Assembly: GCA_001414485.1 (NCBI GenBank) | Contig: LLEY01000273.1 | Coordinates: forward strand, 1-58,224 | Origin: Calycina herbarum | Lineage: Eukaryota; Ascomycota; Leotiomycetes; Helotiales; Pezizellaceae | Direction: 5' to 3' | Length of the DNA: 58,224 nt | Part shown: positions 43,661 through 55,570 of the stretch, piece by piece | How the letters are laid out: each line of letters begins with the position of its first letter | How positions within the stretch are numbered: the first letter of the stretch is position 1 | Notes under the pieces: model-generated | What the model was told of the DNA's origin: nothing | What the model saw: only the letters and a program-made list of their open reading frames with translations | The model's database searches: none | Position numbers and translations under genes: made by a program

Positions 43661-44906
43661 ATGGCGAGCAAATCAGAGGCCAAAAACAAGCACAGCTGGA
43701 CGATCTGCAAGGCAAACGCAACCCTCACCTGCGGCAGATGGAGGACCCCAAATACTGTTCTCCAGAATGTCAACGCACGGATTGGGCGGTCCATAAGCTA
43801 CTCTGCGCCTCTCTCAAGAACTTTGCTACCCCGCCAGCCCCGAATATGCGCCGTGCTATCTATTTCAAACATGATAGTGAAAAGCCAGTATATCGCTGGG
43901 CCACTACCCACCACAACGAGGACGAAGGACAGGTCTACGATAACAATCACATGGAGATTCTCGGTCATAGCTTTGGGATGCTCAGAGTAGAGGTGAATCC
44001 AGTTCGCAACAAGAAACTCAAAAATTACATCGACATCATGTATTGCAACGATCTGATGGGATGCTCGGGTACTGTGGAGCCACAGAACGATTGCCTTCTC
44101 AAAATCCTCGTAACACCCTGTAGAGATTGGTTCGCACCAGAACCTAGAGAAAAGACCACGTAAGCTTCTAAACTTTCAGTGCAACAGTATACGATTGACA
44201 CTGACCTTGGCAAAGATTCCCATGGCGAGGCAATATCATTTGCTATGGCGGCATAAGTGACAGTTATGGTATTGGTTGGGACTCAGCTCCTGGTGACACC
44301 ACCCGTGACTTGAATTTTGCCGACTTTCGAGACATCATTGATTTCTCATCTGTACACCGACTCAACAAGGGCCCTATGGACTTTGTTACTTACGCAGTTG
44401 ATCGTGTCCTTCGAGCTAAGAAGATCAAGGGTGTGCACTTGCACTATGCATCCGGACAAGCGCCGAAATATACACCCAAACTCTACCCACGAGATCACCC
44501 TGAATCTGGCATAGTAGGATTCGAACTTTCCGATGCTATAGGCATCCCCATCAGATATTTTGGTACCCGTCTGGGTGAATCCGATCTTGAACAAGACCCC
44601 CCATATATGATTCTCTTCCCCACACTCACTACAACCCCAGCAGACGTTCACGTTTTTCGATACGACGGAAAAGACATTTTGCCTGAGCACCTGGAATTCT
44701 TGATGTTTCTAGCGCGGGAGCACATGCATGTTAACTGGCAAGAAATATATGCTACTCGGATTCGAGAGGGTTTGAATGTTGTCAATGAAGCTTGCCAACG
44801 TTTTAGTAGGGAAGTTGCACAAAGAGACAATTGGAACCGACTTTGGGGCGAGTTCAAGACACGAGAGGGCTTGGGCGACGATTTTCCGGATCTACATGAT
44901 ATGTGA
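43661..44906 (+). pseudogene. MYND zinc-finger gene with a frameshift in the finger
   Basis: From the ATG at 43661 the frame reads MASKSEAKNKHSWTICKANATLTCGR, then is lost. The continuation EDPKYCSPECQRTDWAVHKLLC is one frame over, starting at 43741. The two halves form a MYND pattern (C-x2-C-x7-C-x2-C-x4-Y-C-x3-C) in which the fourth Cys codon has lost a base and the first Cys is Trp (TGG). No GT lies between them to allow an intron. Downstream the gene is intact: exon to 44159, a 56-bp intron (GTAAGC...AAAG), then 44216-44906, giving a body of about 370 residues that ends in EGLGDDFPDLHDM. A start at the ATG created beside the break (43738, MEDPKYC) would give a protein with half a finger. 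MYND fingers bind Pro-rich partners. The body is of unknown function. Confidence 0.75.
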
Positions 44907-45280
44907 AGTATATCATGGGGTCGGCAAAGTTGAATATGTATTTTGCTATGAGAGAAAAGTACCGAAAGTGTGGTGGTGGCTACTGAGGTTATAAACCTTC
45001 AAAAAAGTGTCCAATGAAAACAGGAGACAGGGGGGATGCGCAACGAGGACGACAATGACGACGAGGAACAAAACGACACGAAAACACAAAGGAAAGGCAT
45101 TGCAAAAATTTAGTCTGTAGGGATAATGACACAAGAAAATTACATTCCAAAATATCTTCACAGCCTCAAGGATATGATACAGATGCAGCCGCTAATCTCA
45201 GACGCGAATACGCCCCTCGGTAACCCTTTTTTCTCTGCACGATATCCCTTATTTTTACATGTCTAACTAGACGGTGCTCT
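44907..45280. other. Convergent 3' flanks of MYND and PMT genes
   Basis: No gene was seen. A short ACGA-rich stretch lies near 45040-45075. Confidence 0.45.
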
Positions 45281-47707
45281 CTATTTTGCGAAGTGCAAAT
45301 CATACCCAAGCCATCTTCTATTTTGAACTTCCTCAACGGAGAGCCCTGGGTATCCGTAGGTCAAAGGCAAGAAGTAGTACCAGCCTCCAATCACGACGGC
45401 AATGATAACTCCTGCTGCAGCCCATGATGCCAACAAATTCTGTCCAGCGAGCTTCTCGCGAGCGGGTAGGTGCTTTTGTGGAGTCTTCTTGCCACCCTTG
45501 GCAACAGCTGGATCTTCAAGAACAGGCTCGACATTGAATACAAATTCAAGCAAAGCTCCGGTGACAAGAGCAGATGACAAATGAGCAGGCAAATAATGAT
45601 GCAAGAACAATTGACGCCCCATGAGGTAGAATGGCAGGTAATGCATGGCCCAAGCAAGGAAGAAAAATCCAGTGGAGTTATACAGACGGGATCGAGTTCC
45701 TAATATTGATTAGCCAGGTTTTCTAATAGCAGATACATCAAACTTACGCTTATCCAAGGCGTCAACACCGCGGCGCAATGAAAGCTGATCAGCTGCAATG
45801 ATACCCGCGTAGACGGCGAGAAGACTGCTAGCCAACCACCAACCGAGAGGGTTTCCGAGGAAGTAGATTTGTTGACGGGTTTCGTTTTGTGTCCAGAAGC
45901 TGACACCTCTTAATAGAAATGGCCAAACAAAAGGCTCGCTTGCGTAAGGGTGGCTACTGGTCAGAGCGTTGTTGTGGAAGAACATGGCTCTTTGTAACTC
46001 GAACCATTTCTTGAGGAACGGAACACTTTTGACTTTGCGCTCCGTCTTGACTAGACGCTCGCTATCCTCGGGGATAGATGGGATTTCATCCACGTACCAT
46101 ATGTTGGAGCTCTGGCCAAGATTCTTATTACCATTGATTTCTTGTTGCTTAAAAGCCCAGTCTGGGAGGGGTGTTGTATGGGTCCACATTGCAACCTTGC
46201 TCGGGTGGTGAATGAGCTTGAATTGCCCAGAAAGACTCTTGAGGTCTTGACCAGTCTTTCCATTTTCAATTCGGATCTCGAAAACAGTGTCGTTCAAACG
46301 TTCACCAAGGGCTTCCTCCATAGTACAGGTGGTAAATTCTTGGTTGGTTGGGTAATAAGGTGACGCAACATCGTGACTGAGAAGCATCGAGTTGGTAACT
46401 ATGTGCTTTAGGCGAACAAGGTCGTTATTCTTGACATGGTGTCCGGTGGTGACATCATCCGATACTGGAAGAATTTGCCAATGGTTGTTTGCATCTGCGT
46501 ATGGGTAGCCGGTAACTTGCTGTCCTTGACTGGAAACTCGGCCATCGTCGTATCTCAATGGATACTTGTCAGGGTGACTGTGTAGATACCCGCTGGTTTC
46601 CTTGTGCTTGATCTGAATGTTGTCGTAGTAATCGATGGTAACAGCATTGGCCGTCATCATGTTGTCGCTCAAGGTTTCCTGGAATTCGGGAGACATAAAG
46701 TCATCTCCAGGGCCTGATCGATTCAAGATCATGAAATGGACCTGGAACCAGAAAAGGTAGAAGAGGAAAGGAACTACGATCAAAGCTGTCGCTCTTGCCA
46801 AGAAGTGCTTGCCAAATTCGGGGAGGTCCAATGGCCCTTGTCGTCTGTTGACGTTTAAGAGATCCCACAAATCAATTGCGACTGCGGAACCAATTGTAAC
46901 GAACGCAAATGTACCCACATATTTTGTTGAAATGACACAGCTGAGGGCGAAACCGGTCAACAAAAGCCATTTCCACCACTTTCTTCCAAAAGGTTGATGT
47001 CTGAGTTTGTAGAATTTGATATAGCACAACAAACTGCAGGCCATGGCGAAAACGAGTGTTGCATCCAGAAGGATCAATCGGGTTTGACCAATATGCGCGT
47101 TATCGAAGAGGACGAGACAGGCAGAGACAATGCAAGCTGGAAGAGTATAGCCAGACTCCCACATGATATCGAATACCACTGGGATGGTCAAGGCACCCAA
47201 GAGTGCTGGCATGGCCCTGAAAGCCACGTATGGCACCTTGTTGTCGATGTAAGAATCCCCAATGTTCTCGAAGTGGAAATGTCCATCATATCCCACAAAC
47301 CAACCCATCAAGGCAAAAAGAAGTTTTCCAAACGGAGGATGGACATCGAAGAAGTAGGTTCGCTCGAGGTAATAAGAGGCAAACTAATTGTTTGCGGATC
47401 AGCACAGTTCTGCTTACTCGAAATGGGTGGGTTTCCATACTTTGCCAAAATGAACCTCGTCGAACACGACCTCATTGGGATGGCTGATTCCCCAGAATCT
47501 CGTAACAAAGGCCAGTACCGTAAGGACTGTAATGGCTATTCGGTAATCCCATTCTACACCCGAGGTTTTGTTCTCGAGGCTGGCTTTGGTAAGGGCGTCG
47601 AGGTCTGCGTCGCGAGGAGCTGCAATGCCAGTTGCGAAAGCCTCCTTCGCTTTGGCGGGAGTCGAGTGATCTCTCCTCTTTCGTACGGAGCCCCCCTGCG
47701 AAGACAT
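45281..47707 (-). CDS. PMT4: Dolichyl-phosphate-mannose:protein O-mannosyltransferase, PMT4 type
   Basis: ER membrane enzyme that transfers mannose from dolichol phosphate to Ser/Thr of secretory proteins; PMT4 members form homodimers acting on membrane-bound clients. Exons 47441-47707, 45748-47383 and 45281-45699 (introns 57 and 48 bp) give 773 residues. Joining exons 1 and 2 restores [27 protein letters not shown], with the loop-1 acidic pair Asp83-Glu84 and the DVHPP motif at 102-106. The MIR domains span about 335-525, with LHSHPDKYPLRYDDGR and SSQGQQVTGYP; this GR-SS-QQQVT form is that of PMT4/POMT1 rather than PMT1 or PMT2. The C-terminal membrane helices are about 585-760. Length is close to yeast Pmt4 (762). 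The gene is divergent from the Rid gene, with 600 bp between starts. Confidence 0.93.
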
Positions 47708-48307
47708 TACGAAGGAACAAGCAGAAGAAAAGCACTGGAAATCGAGAAATTGTTAGCTAGGGCACCAAAGAGGCTGTAGATGGCCTGAGAGGGCATGGGA
47801 GTCCCGAAGGCGAGGTAGCTTGAGGGCTAGACAATTGCTTACATTAAAAAGGGATCCTCAATCAATGGTTGGGCGAAAGAAAGGTAAATGGCATTGATCG
47901 TTGAAGTGATCAAGAGGCGATGTGGTTCTCCTCCAACTTGCAAAGGGATTGGGAGGTTTTGGGACAGGAGATGGAATTTTTGAGAGGGACGTGTCATCAG
48001 CCCTTAGCGCTCCTCTGCCGTGCCCCTAGGCCCTGTCAGTTGTCTGTCAATTAGCTCCCGCCAAATGTCAAGCCAAAAGCCACTATCGGACGATAAATTA
48101 AGTTGTTAACTGCAACTATTTTATGCAAATAGTCTAATGTGCATTTACTGTAGTTTACATGGAGGTTTCCGATATAAAACCAGGTTAGACAGTTAAGTGT
48201 TCTGATAGTCGGTCTTCCACGTGTTTTCGGATGACTAATCGGCTCTACTTCCCGAACATCTTAAACAACCTCACTTGCAATCAACCAACCTAGTTCTGGT
48301 CATCAGA
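47708..48307. other. Divergent promoter region between PMT4 and the Rid gene
   Basis: About 600 bp with no gene. It holds both promoters and the CCAAATGTCAAGCC area near 48062. No unambiguous element was recognised. Confidence 0.45.
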
Positions 48308-48907
48308 ATGAATACCTCAAGGCTCTCATTTCCCAGATCTTTACGAAGTGTTACTCTACTTGCACTTCAATCAACCTCAAAACCCTCGCTCCAGCCAAAA
48401 AGGCGTTTCCATCCGTCGCCCTCAAGCATGTCTGGAATGACTCCTGTTCTCAGCAAAAATGCCATGCCACGTTTGTTTTAGGATATTTCCCTGCTTGAAT
48501 ACATAAGCTGACATTTTTACAGCCGTTGGACCATATGTGAGGCTCCTTAGCACATGAAACTTGGCACCCAATCTCATCCTCTTTAGTCTCAAGCGATGAA
48601 GACATCACACGCAATCTATTGCTCAGGCCAACTTCCAGCTGATGCTCAAGGAAATCTTGTTCAAGGAACTATGGGCGAAAAGACAAAGGCGTGCCTCAAT
48701 GCTCTCTCCGCTGTTCTCACAGAAGCTGGATCATCTCTTGACAAAGTGGTCAAGGTCCAGATTTTCCTCACAGATATGAAGGACTTTGGGGAGATGAATG
48801 CAGAGTATGAAAAGTTCATCAAGCACAAGCCAGCCAGAAGTTGTGTTGCGGTCAAGGAATTACCAAAGGGTGTAAATGTTGAGATTGAGTGCGTTGCTTT
48901 ACCATAA
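48308..48907 (+). CDS. RidA/YjgF-family 2-iminobutanoate deaminase, mitochondrial form
   Basis: Hydrolyses reactive enamine/imine by-products of threonine and other amino-acid breakdown; yeast has the mitochondrial Mmf1 and cytosolic Hmf1. Exons 48308-48470, 48523-48536 (only 14 nt) and 48587-48907 give 165 residues. The microexon supplies PVGPY, completing the family start PPVGPYSQAM; skipping it would lose the motif and frame. Residues 1-40 are basic with no acidic residue (MNTSRLSFPRSLRSVTL...), a mitochondrial presequence. A second Met at 41 (MSGMTPVLSKNA) is where cytosolic members begin, so leaky scanning could give two locations. Active-site residues visible are Arg143 in PARSCV and Glu158/Glu160 in VEIECV. 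Introns are 52 and 50 bp. Confidence 0.92.
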
Positions 48908-50248
48908 ATAGGAGTATCTGAAAGAGCTTATGGAAATACTCCTCCTTCTTCCTTGTGCGTTTCTTCTCTTTTGTTTCTTGTCTTTTTGATTTTAAGCTAT
49001 CTGGCATTGGCTTTCACAAACCAGCCAGACTATTGTGCCGAAATTTTCCAGCATTTGGACAGTTTTCCTCAGTTAGTCTAGGACAACTGATATTTGTCGG
49101 AGGTCTTTTTTTTAGTTCAGTAGTGGAACGATAGATCCCCACTAGTTGCAATAAATGATGGTAGTGGCAAGATTGATCCAAGAGGTCACTTGGTATTTTG
49201 TATCTCAATTGCCTCGAGCCTTTTATGGTACCATTCTGATTTCACGTCACACCCTCAAAGAAACCAGTTGCTTGGGCATCGGGATCAGAATTCTGCCGTT
49301 ATCATCATGCCGTACTTTAGCACAGAGCATGCATTCTCCCCTGTTAGATTTCTCTAGAATTCACCAAATTCTTAAGTCAATTCACACTGAAATCCGCCTA
49401 ATGCAACTAAGCTATATCATGTACTGTTTTCACAGCCAATCGGAGATAGTTCTAGAGCGCCATGACCAAGTTTATTTAAACTAACCAAGCTTAGGGCTCC
49501 ATCCTTTTTCAATCCTCCTCTCAATCAGACAACCACACAGACCCACCACACAAGCCTAATCTAAAGTCAAAGGGGCTTCAGGGGTTTAGGCTTTGCGAGT
49601 TCAACACTCAAATGAATCTAGGGAAGTGTAAAGTAGTTATTTTGGATTACGGTAAGTTTTTGTAATAATTTTTTGGAGTGAATGAATTCTAACATTCTTA
49701 TCTAGATTCACTGAAAACTCGACAAAGCTTCTAGCTGTGAAAATTTTAAGATAATGTGAACATAGCTGTAGGGTAAATACAGTAGTGAGTTTCTATATTG
49801 ACTTGTCAAATATGAATCACATCTAACAAATGACATTTAGAATTGTCTTTGATTCCATTCTGCAAGCCTTTGGCGGTTCTGAAAGAGGGGGAGTGAGAGT
49901 TGGGATTACAACCATTGCTTGCACAGATTTGGAAATTCGCGATGCCCTTCCAGGTTGTTTCCAGACAGATTTTTTACGCTTGAGTACTTCCAAACCTCAA
50001 GTGCTCTGGAGAATACAGTGTTTGCTTTTGGTGTCCTACCCAGGTCGACGTCATTCCGCTTAGATTCCACGTCCACGCATCCACAGATAAAAGCCACCGT
50101 GAAAATTCTGCAACCATTTCTCGGCGGCGCACCCTGACTTCTCCTACACAGTTTCTTGACACCAATCCCAACAAACAGCGAGACCACGGCATTACACCAG
50201 ACATTCCAGGGCAGTCAATTTGCATTACCAGCAGACAACCAAGCAGCG
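48908..50248. other. Intergenic region upstream of the unknown 314-residue protein
   Basis: About 1.3 kb. A plus-strand frame at 49155-49484 and short frames at 49830-50255 show no domain or consistent composition. The last 100 bp are the leader of the next gene, whose frame is open upstream to 50156 without an ATG. Confidence 0.45.
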
Positions 50249-51193
50249 ATGGCATCTCAGAACCCTCTCAACTCCTTTGAGAACCTATTCGCAGGCGCCG
50301 AGTACAATGCTGCTCTCCAAACCCACACCGCGAACTCTTCCAGCCAGCGCATTCGAGCTCCAGCAGAGCACCTTGGTCTCATCAGCTTGCCAGACTCGGT
50401 TAGAGAACGAGAGAACCTCCGACGTATCTATATCTTCAACCACGAACGCGTCGAGGAGCCAACCTCCAACGACCCAGAGCTTGAGGGAGCCACTATGGCA
50501 GCATCCGGCATCATCAGCGCCGATTATCTGGGACTTGAGGGGGACATTGGCTGTTGTTTTGTGGAAAACGCCAACATCGACGTCGACAACGCCCCTGTTC
50601 TCTTGGAGTCGCAAATCCGCGTTCTCCCGGATGGTTCGCCTGCAACTTTCCTTCGACAGCCCCAAGCCCTCAACACCGAGATGTTATCGCCCGCCGTATT
50701 TCGAGCCATCAAAGTTCAATACGAAAATCGCACGCGCCATATCGAGGCCGACTATATGAACCGATTGGAGCAACTCAATGGTCCCCGGCGAGCCCAAAAG
50801 CTGCGTCTCATTGTCCGAAACGACCTCAACCACGCTATAAACGTCGAGTTGAAATCAGCACTCGTAGCATCTCAAACATGGCTTCTTGCCAAATACCTGG
50901 GACTCTTGAGAGGAGCACAGCTGTCATTCGTCACCAACATCGTTTGCCAGAACTGCCAGCGCCACCACTATGACCACAACTCTCTCCAGCAATGGGAGAT
51001 GTTGAAAAATGCCTGGTCAGTCTCGCAAACCGACGTTGGGGATGATTTCGGAGTTGTAGAGGTCTACGCGAACCCAATTATGATCGCCAGATGCAAGAAA
51101 GACCTTGAGAACCTCGCGGAACTCTACTTTTCAGCCGTTTCCGGAACCAAGTGTCGCCCCGCGGAAGCTGGCAAAGGCTACTATTTGTTGTGA
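50249..51193 (+). CDS. Uncharacterised 314-residue protein
   Basis: Not recognised. A single uninterrupted frame from the ATG at 50249 with coding-like composition (C-rich third positions). It looks soluble: no signal peptide and no membrane segment. Features are an acidic middle, ISADYLGLEGDIGCCFVENANIDVDNAP (about 90-117, shown here only to mark the place), a charged helix-prone stretch at about 150-185 (RHIEADYMNRLEQL, RAQKLRLIVRNDL), and a Cys/His cluster CQNCQRHHYDH at about 233-243, which lacks a second Cys pair and so is not a standard finger. It is the last gene before the transposon border at about 51.6 kb, a position where lineage-specific genes are common. No function is proposed. 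Confidence 0.7.
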   Translation: MASQNPLNSFENLFAGAEYNAALQTHTANSSSQRIRAPAEHLGLISLPDSVRERENLRRIYIFNHERVEEPTSNDPELEGATMAASGIISADYLGLEGDIGCCFVENANIDVDNAPVLLESQIRVLPDGSPATFLRQPQALNTEMLSPAVFRAIKVQYENRTRHIEADYMNRLEQLNGPRRAQKLRLIVRNDLNHAINVELKSALVASQTWLLAKYLGLLRGAQLSFVTNIVCQNCQRHHYDHNSLQQWEMLKNAWSVSQTDVGDDFGVVEVYANPIMIARCKKDLENLAELYFSAVSGTKCRPAEAGKGYYLL

Positions 51194-51560
51194 GAAGGAG
51201 ATTTGTTAATTGGTCATCGGAGAAGACATTTCTGGCTTGCATTGCTTTGCATTGCGTTCTTCTCGATACCACCACCCTTGTTTTGCTTTGTTCGGAGAAG
51301 GAATTCCTTCCCCAACCACCTCAGACGTGGTTCTTTTTTGTTTTTCATTTACGGATGGAAAGATCATTGTTTTGTGAGAGTACTGGAATGCGATATTGAT
51401 TGGTTTGTGTCACTGGGGGAGAGGGAAGTGGTACTTTTGTATTTGAGGGTAGATGAAATGAGGTTTACGTATAGCCTTCGTTGGCCATGGGAAATGAATA
51501 CATTTTGCCTCTTGATTTTGGTGATTTTGGTGATTTTTGATAAAGAGATAATAGAAAAGT
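51194..51560. other. 3' flank of the last island gene
   Basis: Normal composition, T-rich towards the end. Frames at 51151-51562 have no recognisable content. Confidence 0.4.
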
Positions 51561-51912
51561 AGCTTAATAATTCGTTATTTGATTTTTCTAGAGAGCTAGA
51601 ATAATTAAATCAAGTTAAATAAGTTACTAGAACTTGTAATAAATATTAGAAAGTATTTTTTCAAGAAATAAGTATTTATCTAAAATACTTTTTCTATTAG
51701 TCTAGAATAATAAAGTTAGTATAATAAAGTTACTAAGAATTACTTTAAGATTAAATTTATAAAGTATATCTAAAACTCTTTTTCTAGAAGTCTAGAATAA
51801 GTAAATTAATATAATAAAGTTATTTAAAGTGATTTTAATTACTTAAGTTTAAATATATTAGATATAACGTGGTTTATCACCGAGTAACGTATATCACCGA
51901 GTAGCGTACTTT
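51561..51912. repeat. RIPed border tract with direct repeats and a Fot-type terminus
   Basis: Composition changes sharply near 51560. Two diverged copies of a block containing TAGTCTAGAATAA and ATAATAAAGTTA lie at about 51680-51770 and 51775-51850. At 51867-51879 ACGTGGTTTATCA, preceded by TA, matches the terminus of the Fot-like elements at 7450. A 17-bp direct repeat (TATCACCGAGTAACGTA, then with G for the second A) follows at about 51874-51908. Confidence 0.55.
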
Positions 51913-52374
51913 TGTTACAAATCACGAAAGTAGTAAGTAGTCTAGACGGCGCTCTAACAGGACAAGGCACGACATCTAGGAAAGGAAGGTAACATAGGAG
52001 GAAATCAGTAATACAAAAGGCATATAAGAGTTTCAGGATCTCACTATTGTAATATTATTAGAAGTCACGTATGATTATATAACGTAATCGCTCTAATTAA
52101 CCTAATCGCTCTAATCGCGAGCGATATAGACGATACAAGCGATATAGGCGATGTATATAGAGAATAAAGGTTCTATATAAGACTGGCACGTCTACTATTA
52201 GATAGGAGCTTCGTGCTTAACTTTAGTTATTAATCTTATTATCTTATTTAATATCTTTAATATAAGTAACGAGTTTACTCCTAAGTAAACAACCTATCGC
52301 GTCTATACTTCTTACCTACATACTAACCTTCGAGACTTAGTCATCTTTATTTAGTTCGTTTAAGTTTCGTTATA
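51913..52374 (+). repeat. 5' LTR of the second gypsy copy
   Basis: Starts TGTTACAAATCACG and ends TTTCGTTATA. It is homologous to the 448-bp LTRs of the left copy and diverges most in its middle third (about 52025-52180). Confidence 0.8.
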
Positions 52375-55300
52375 CTTTAAGCACCTGCTTAGAAGTACTA
52401 CTAATATAATATCGAAAACTACGCTATTCTCGGGTTCGACCTCTACACCTCTTCTAGCGCTAATAATACCGGTAGCACTAGTTACTACTCTTAGAGAAGA
52501 AGTAAAGTTACTAGTACTAAGAACATTTAATAGCTCTCTAGAGAAACTTGCTAAGTTTATTATAAAAGCTTTAATATACTTAAACTTTTACTTAGTATAG
52601 TTTACTTATAAAACAGATTAGGTTATATAGCTTACTACCTATCTTAAGAGAGTAGTATATAACTAGATAGAACTATATTTAGAAGATTTTTAGAAGAATA
52701 AAACATTAAATAGAAAAGTATTAAACCTTATAAGTAAAAGTACTTAAGGATTATTCTTAACCGTTGTTAGATTTAAGAAAGGAATTAACTAGGTGTTCGT
52801 AGATATAGACTTAAAGAAAAAAGCAGTATAAGCTTTATATAGTCTCTAACAAAAGGGATCAGCTACTAAGTATATATTAATGTTCTAGTAGTACTTTACA
52901 CGTCTTAGTTAGGATAATAAAGCTTTATATAAGTAGTTCTACAGAGGATTAAAGAATAGTATTAAGGATAAATTAGCTAGGGATAACTTTCTAGATATAC
53001 TTAATAAGTTAACTAATAATATAATTAAAATTAATAATCGAAATTATAAATAAAGTCTAGAGAAGAAAGGTAGTTATAGACATTAATAAGGAAAGAGTAG
53101 AAAAAAGAACTATAGAGATCTTATAGAAATTAATACTACTTAAAAGCGTTAGATTTAAAAGAAAGGAACTTAAGCTAGAAACCTACAAAAGAGAGGGCTT
53201 TCCTAGAAGGAGCGAGATCGTCGACGTAAGTAAAACTTATATTATAACTATAGCCTCTCTAGCTATAGAGTAAATAAGTATAGTAAGAAGAAAGACTCTA
53301 AAGAGAAGTAAGCTAACGCTACTATCTAAAAAGAAGTAGCTTTACTAAAAAGAATTAAACTTATAAATAAAGAACTCGAGGCTAGAAGATATAGTACATA
53401 GATTAAAACAAATACCTTAGATATAATAGCAGGCACTATATATCTATAGCTAAATAAAGGAATCGAGCTATAAGTTAGTAAAGTATAGGATACTAATAAT
53501 AGTAGAAATCCACTTCTTAAAGAATATTATAATACACAGTTAGAAATAGAATATAAATTACCTCTTTAAGTAGAGTATAAGTTACTACTAATAACAAGTT
53601 TATTAGAGTTATTAGAATTAGAATCTAATTTAGCAGAGGTAGATCTAAGAATATATAAGCCTAAACTAGGTAAGATATAGGCATTTATTAGAACCTTTAA
53701 AAGAGAGAATAGATAGGTATATATAAAAAACTAGAAACCTGATTTTTAGAGCCTATATTCTACTTAAGGAATTAACTCTACTATTTTAACTACTTATAAA
53801 ATAGTTTAGAATAAACAAGATAGAGTAATATTAGTAAGCCTTATTACTAGAAGAGAGACTATCGAATTTAAGAAACCTAGACTAGAATAGATAATATCTA
53901 ATAAGCTATCTAGTCTACCTAAGATAAGAGACCTATAGATAGTCGTAGATCTATAAGAGGAAACTAGCTTATAGTAATAGCAGAGTTCTAACGACTTTAT
54001 AAGACATCTAAAACCTAGTTTCTTAGGCACGCTACCTGATAATAAGGAAGCTATACTAGAAATAGGAGGCTAGTATACTATAGTCGCTTTAGTTAGAAAA
54101 GTTAAAGTAATATTTCAGAAATCTAGAAGTAGAAAGTTATTTAGTATAATCTTTTAGAAAATAAATAAATATAATATAGACTAGGAAACAGGGTTAGTAT
54201 AAAGAGAACTCTACTAACTAATAATTAGAGAGCTAAATACTACCTCTAGAGAAAATCAGTTAGTTATAACTATAAAGATAAAAGAGAAGGAACTTCGAGT
54301 TATAATCGACTCTAGAGTAATAGGTAATTTCCTCTCTTCTATAGCTTTAAAAAAGCTAAATATCCTAATTAAGAATATAAAACTATACTACCTTAGAGTA
54401 GTTAATAGAATAGATATTACCTACTAAGATAGAATTATTAATTAGTAAACTATTCTAATAAAAGTTAATATTAAAAGATACTACTTAGATATATAATTTA
54501 ATATTATTAAAATAAGAAGTAAGGAAGTAATACTTAGTATACTATAGATTTAAGAATATAATCTAGATATTAACTAAAAGGCTTAAATAATAACCTTTAG
54601 TTAATATAATTACATAGGTTCGTAATTATAACTATAAGGCTAGAACAAGGTTAGCGTCACCTATTCTAAGACGCTAAGACACCTTACCTAGGGTCCTCTA
54701 TAGGTTAGTAGAACAGCTAATAACGAAACACCTATATAGTATAGAGAATTTAAAGCTTTATGTAAAAACCTAGAAGACTTATAACCCTTGCTAGAATATC
54801 GCTTATAGGATTATAAGATTAAACTAAAAAAGAGTTATTATCTCTTAAAGTAGAAGCTTTAGTTATATAACTAGAAAAGCCTATAAAAAATAGAAAGTTA
54901 TATAAAAGAAGGTATTAAAAAGGGATATATTAAAAGATCTAAGTTACTAATTACTTTAAATATACTTATTATTAAGAAAAAAGACAACCTAGAAGAGAGA
55001 GTATATATTAATTATTAAGAAGTAAATTATACTATAGTTAAGAACACTTATCTACTACTACCTAGCTAATACTTATAGAATAAGTTAAGTAAAGTAGTAC
55101 GATTTATGAAATTAGATTAATAAAACGCTTATAGACTTATATAGATAAAAGTCAGAGACGAATAGAAGATAGTATTCGCCTTACTATCAGGCCTTTATAA
55201 ATACATAGTTATACTATTTAAACTATATAATATACTAGCTATATATTAGAGATAAAATAATAATATTCTAAGAGATCTTCTAGGAATAATAGTAATCTAT

Positions 55301-55570
55301 TATCTAGATAATATTCTAATCTTTTTAAAAAAAAGAAGAAGAATATAAGAGATATATTAAAGAAGTTTTATAATAACTTATAAAAGTAAACTCTTAGTTA
55401 AAACTCTCGAAATACAAGTTTAGAGTAACCTAGACACTTTTCCTAGAATAGGTATTTAGCCTAGAAAAAATAGAAATAGATCTAGTAAAGATCTAAGATA
55501 TCTTAAACTAGAAGTTATTAGAGAATATAAAAGATATATAGTCCTTTCTTAGATTTATAAATTTTTACTA

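Noticed and set aside
49155..49484. Gene of 109 codons downstream of the Rid gene
   Set aside because: No recognisable domain, mixed composition, and no splice partners; treated as a chance frame.
53806..54030. 74-codon minus-strand gene in the right flank
   Set aside because: It is the antisense of the RIPed gypsy interior; open only because TAG stops lie on the other strand.
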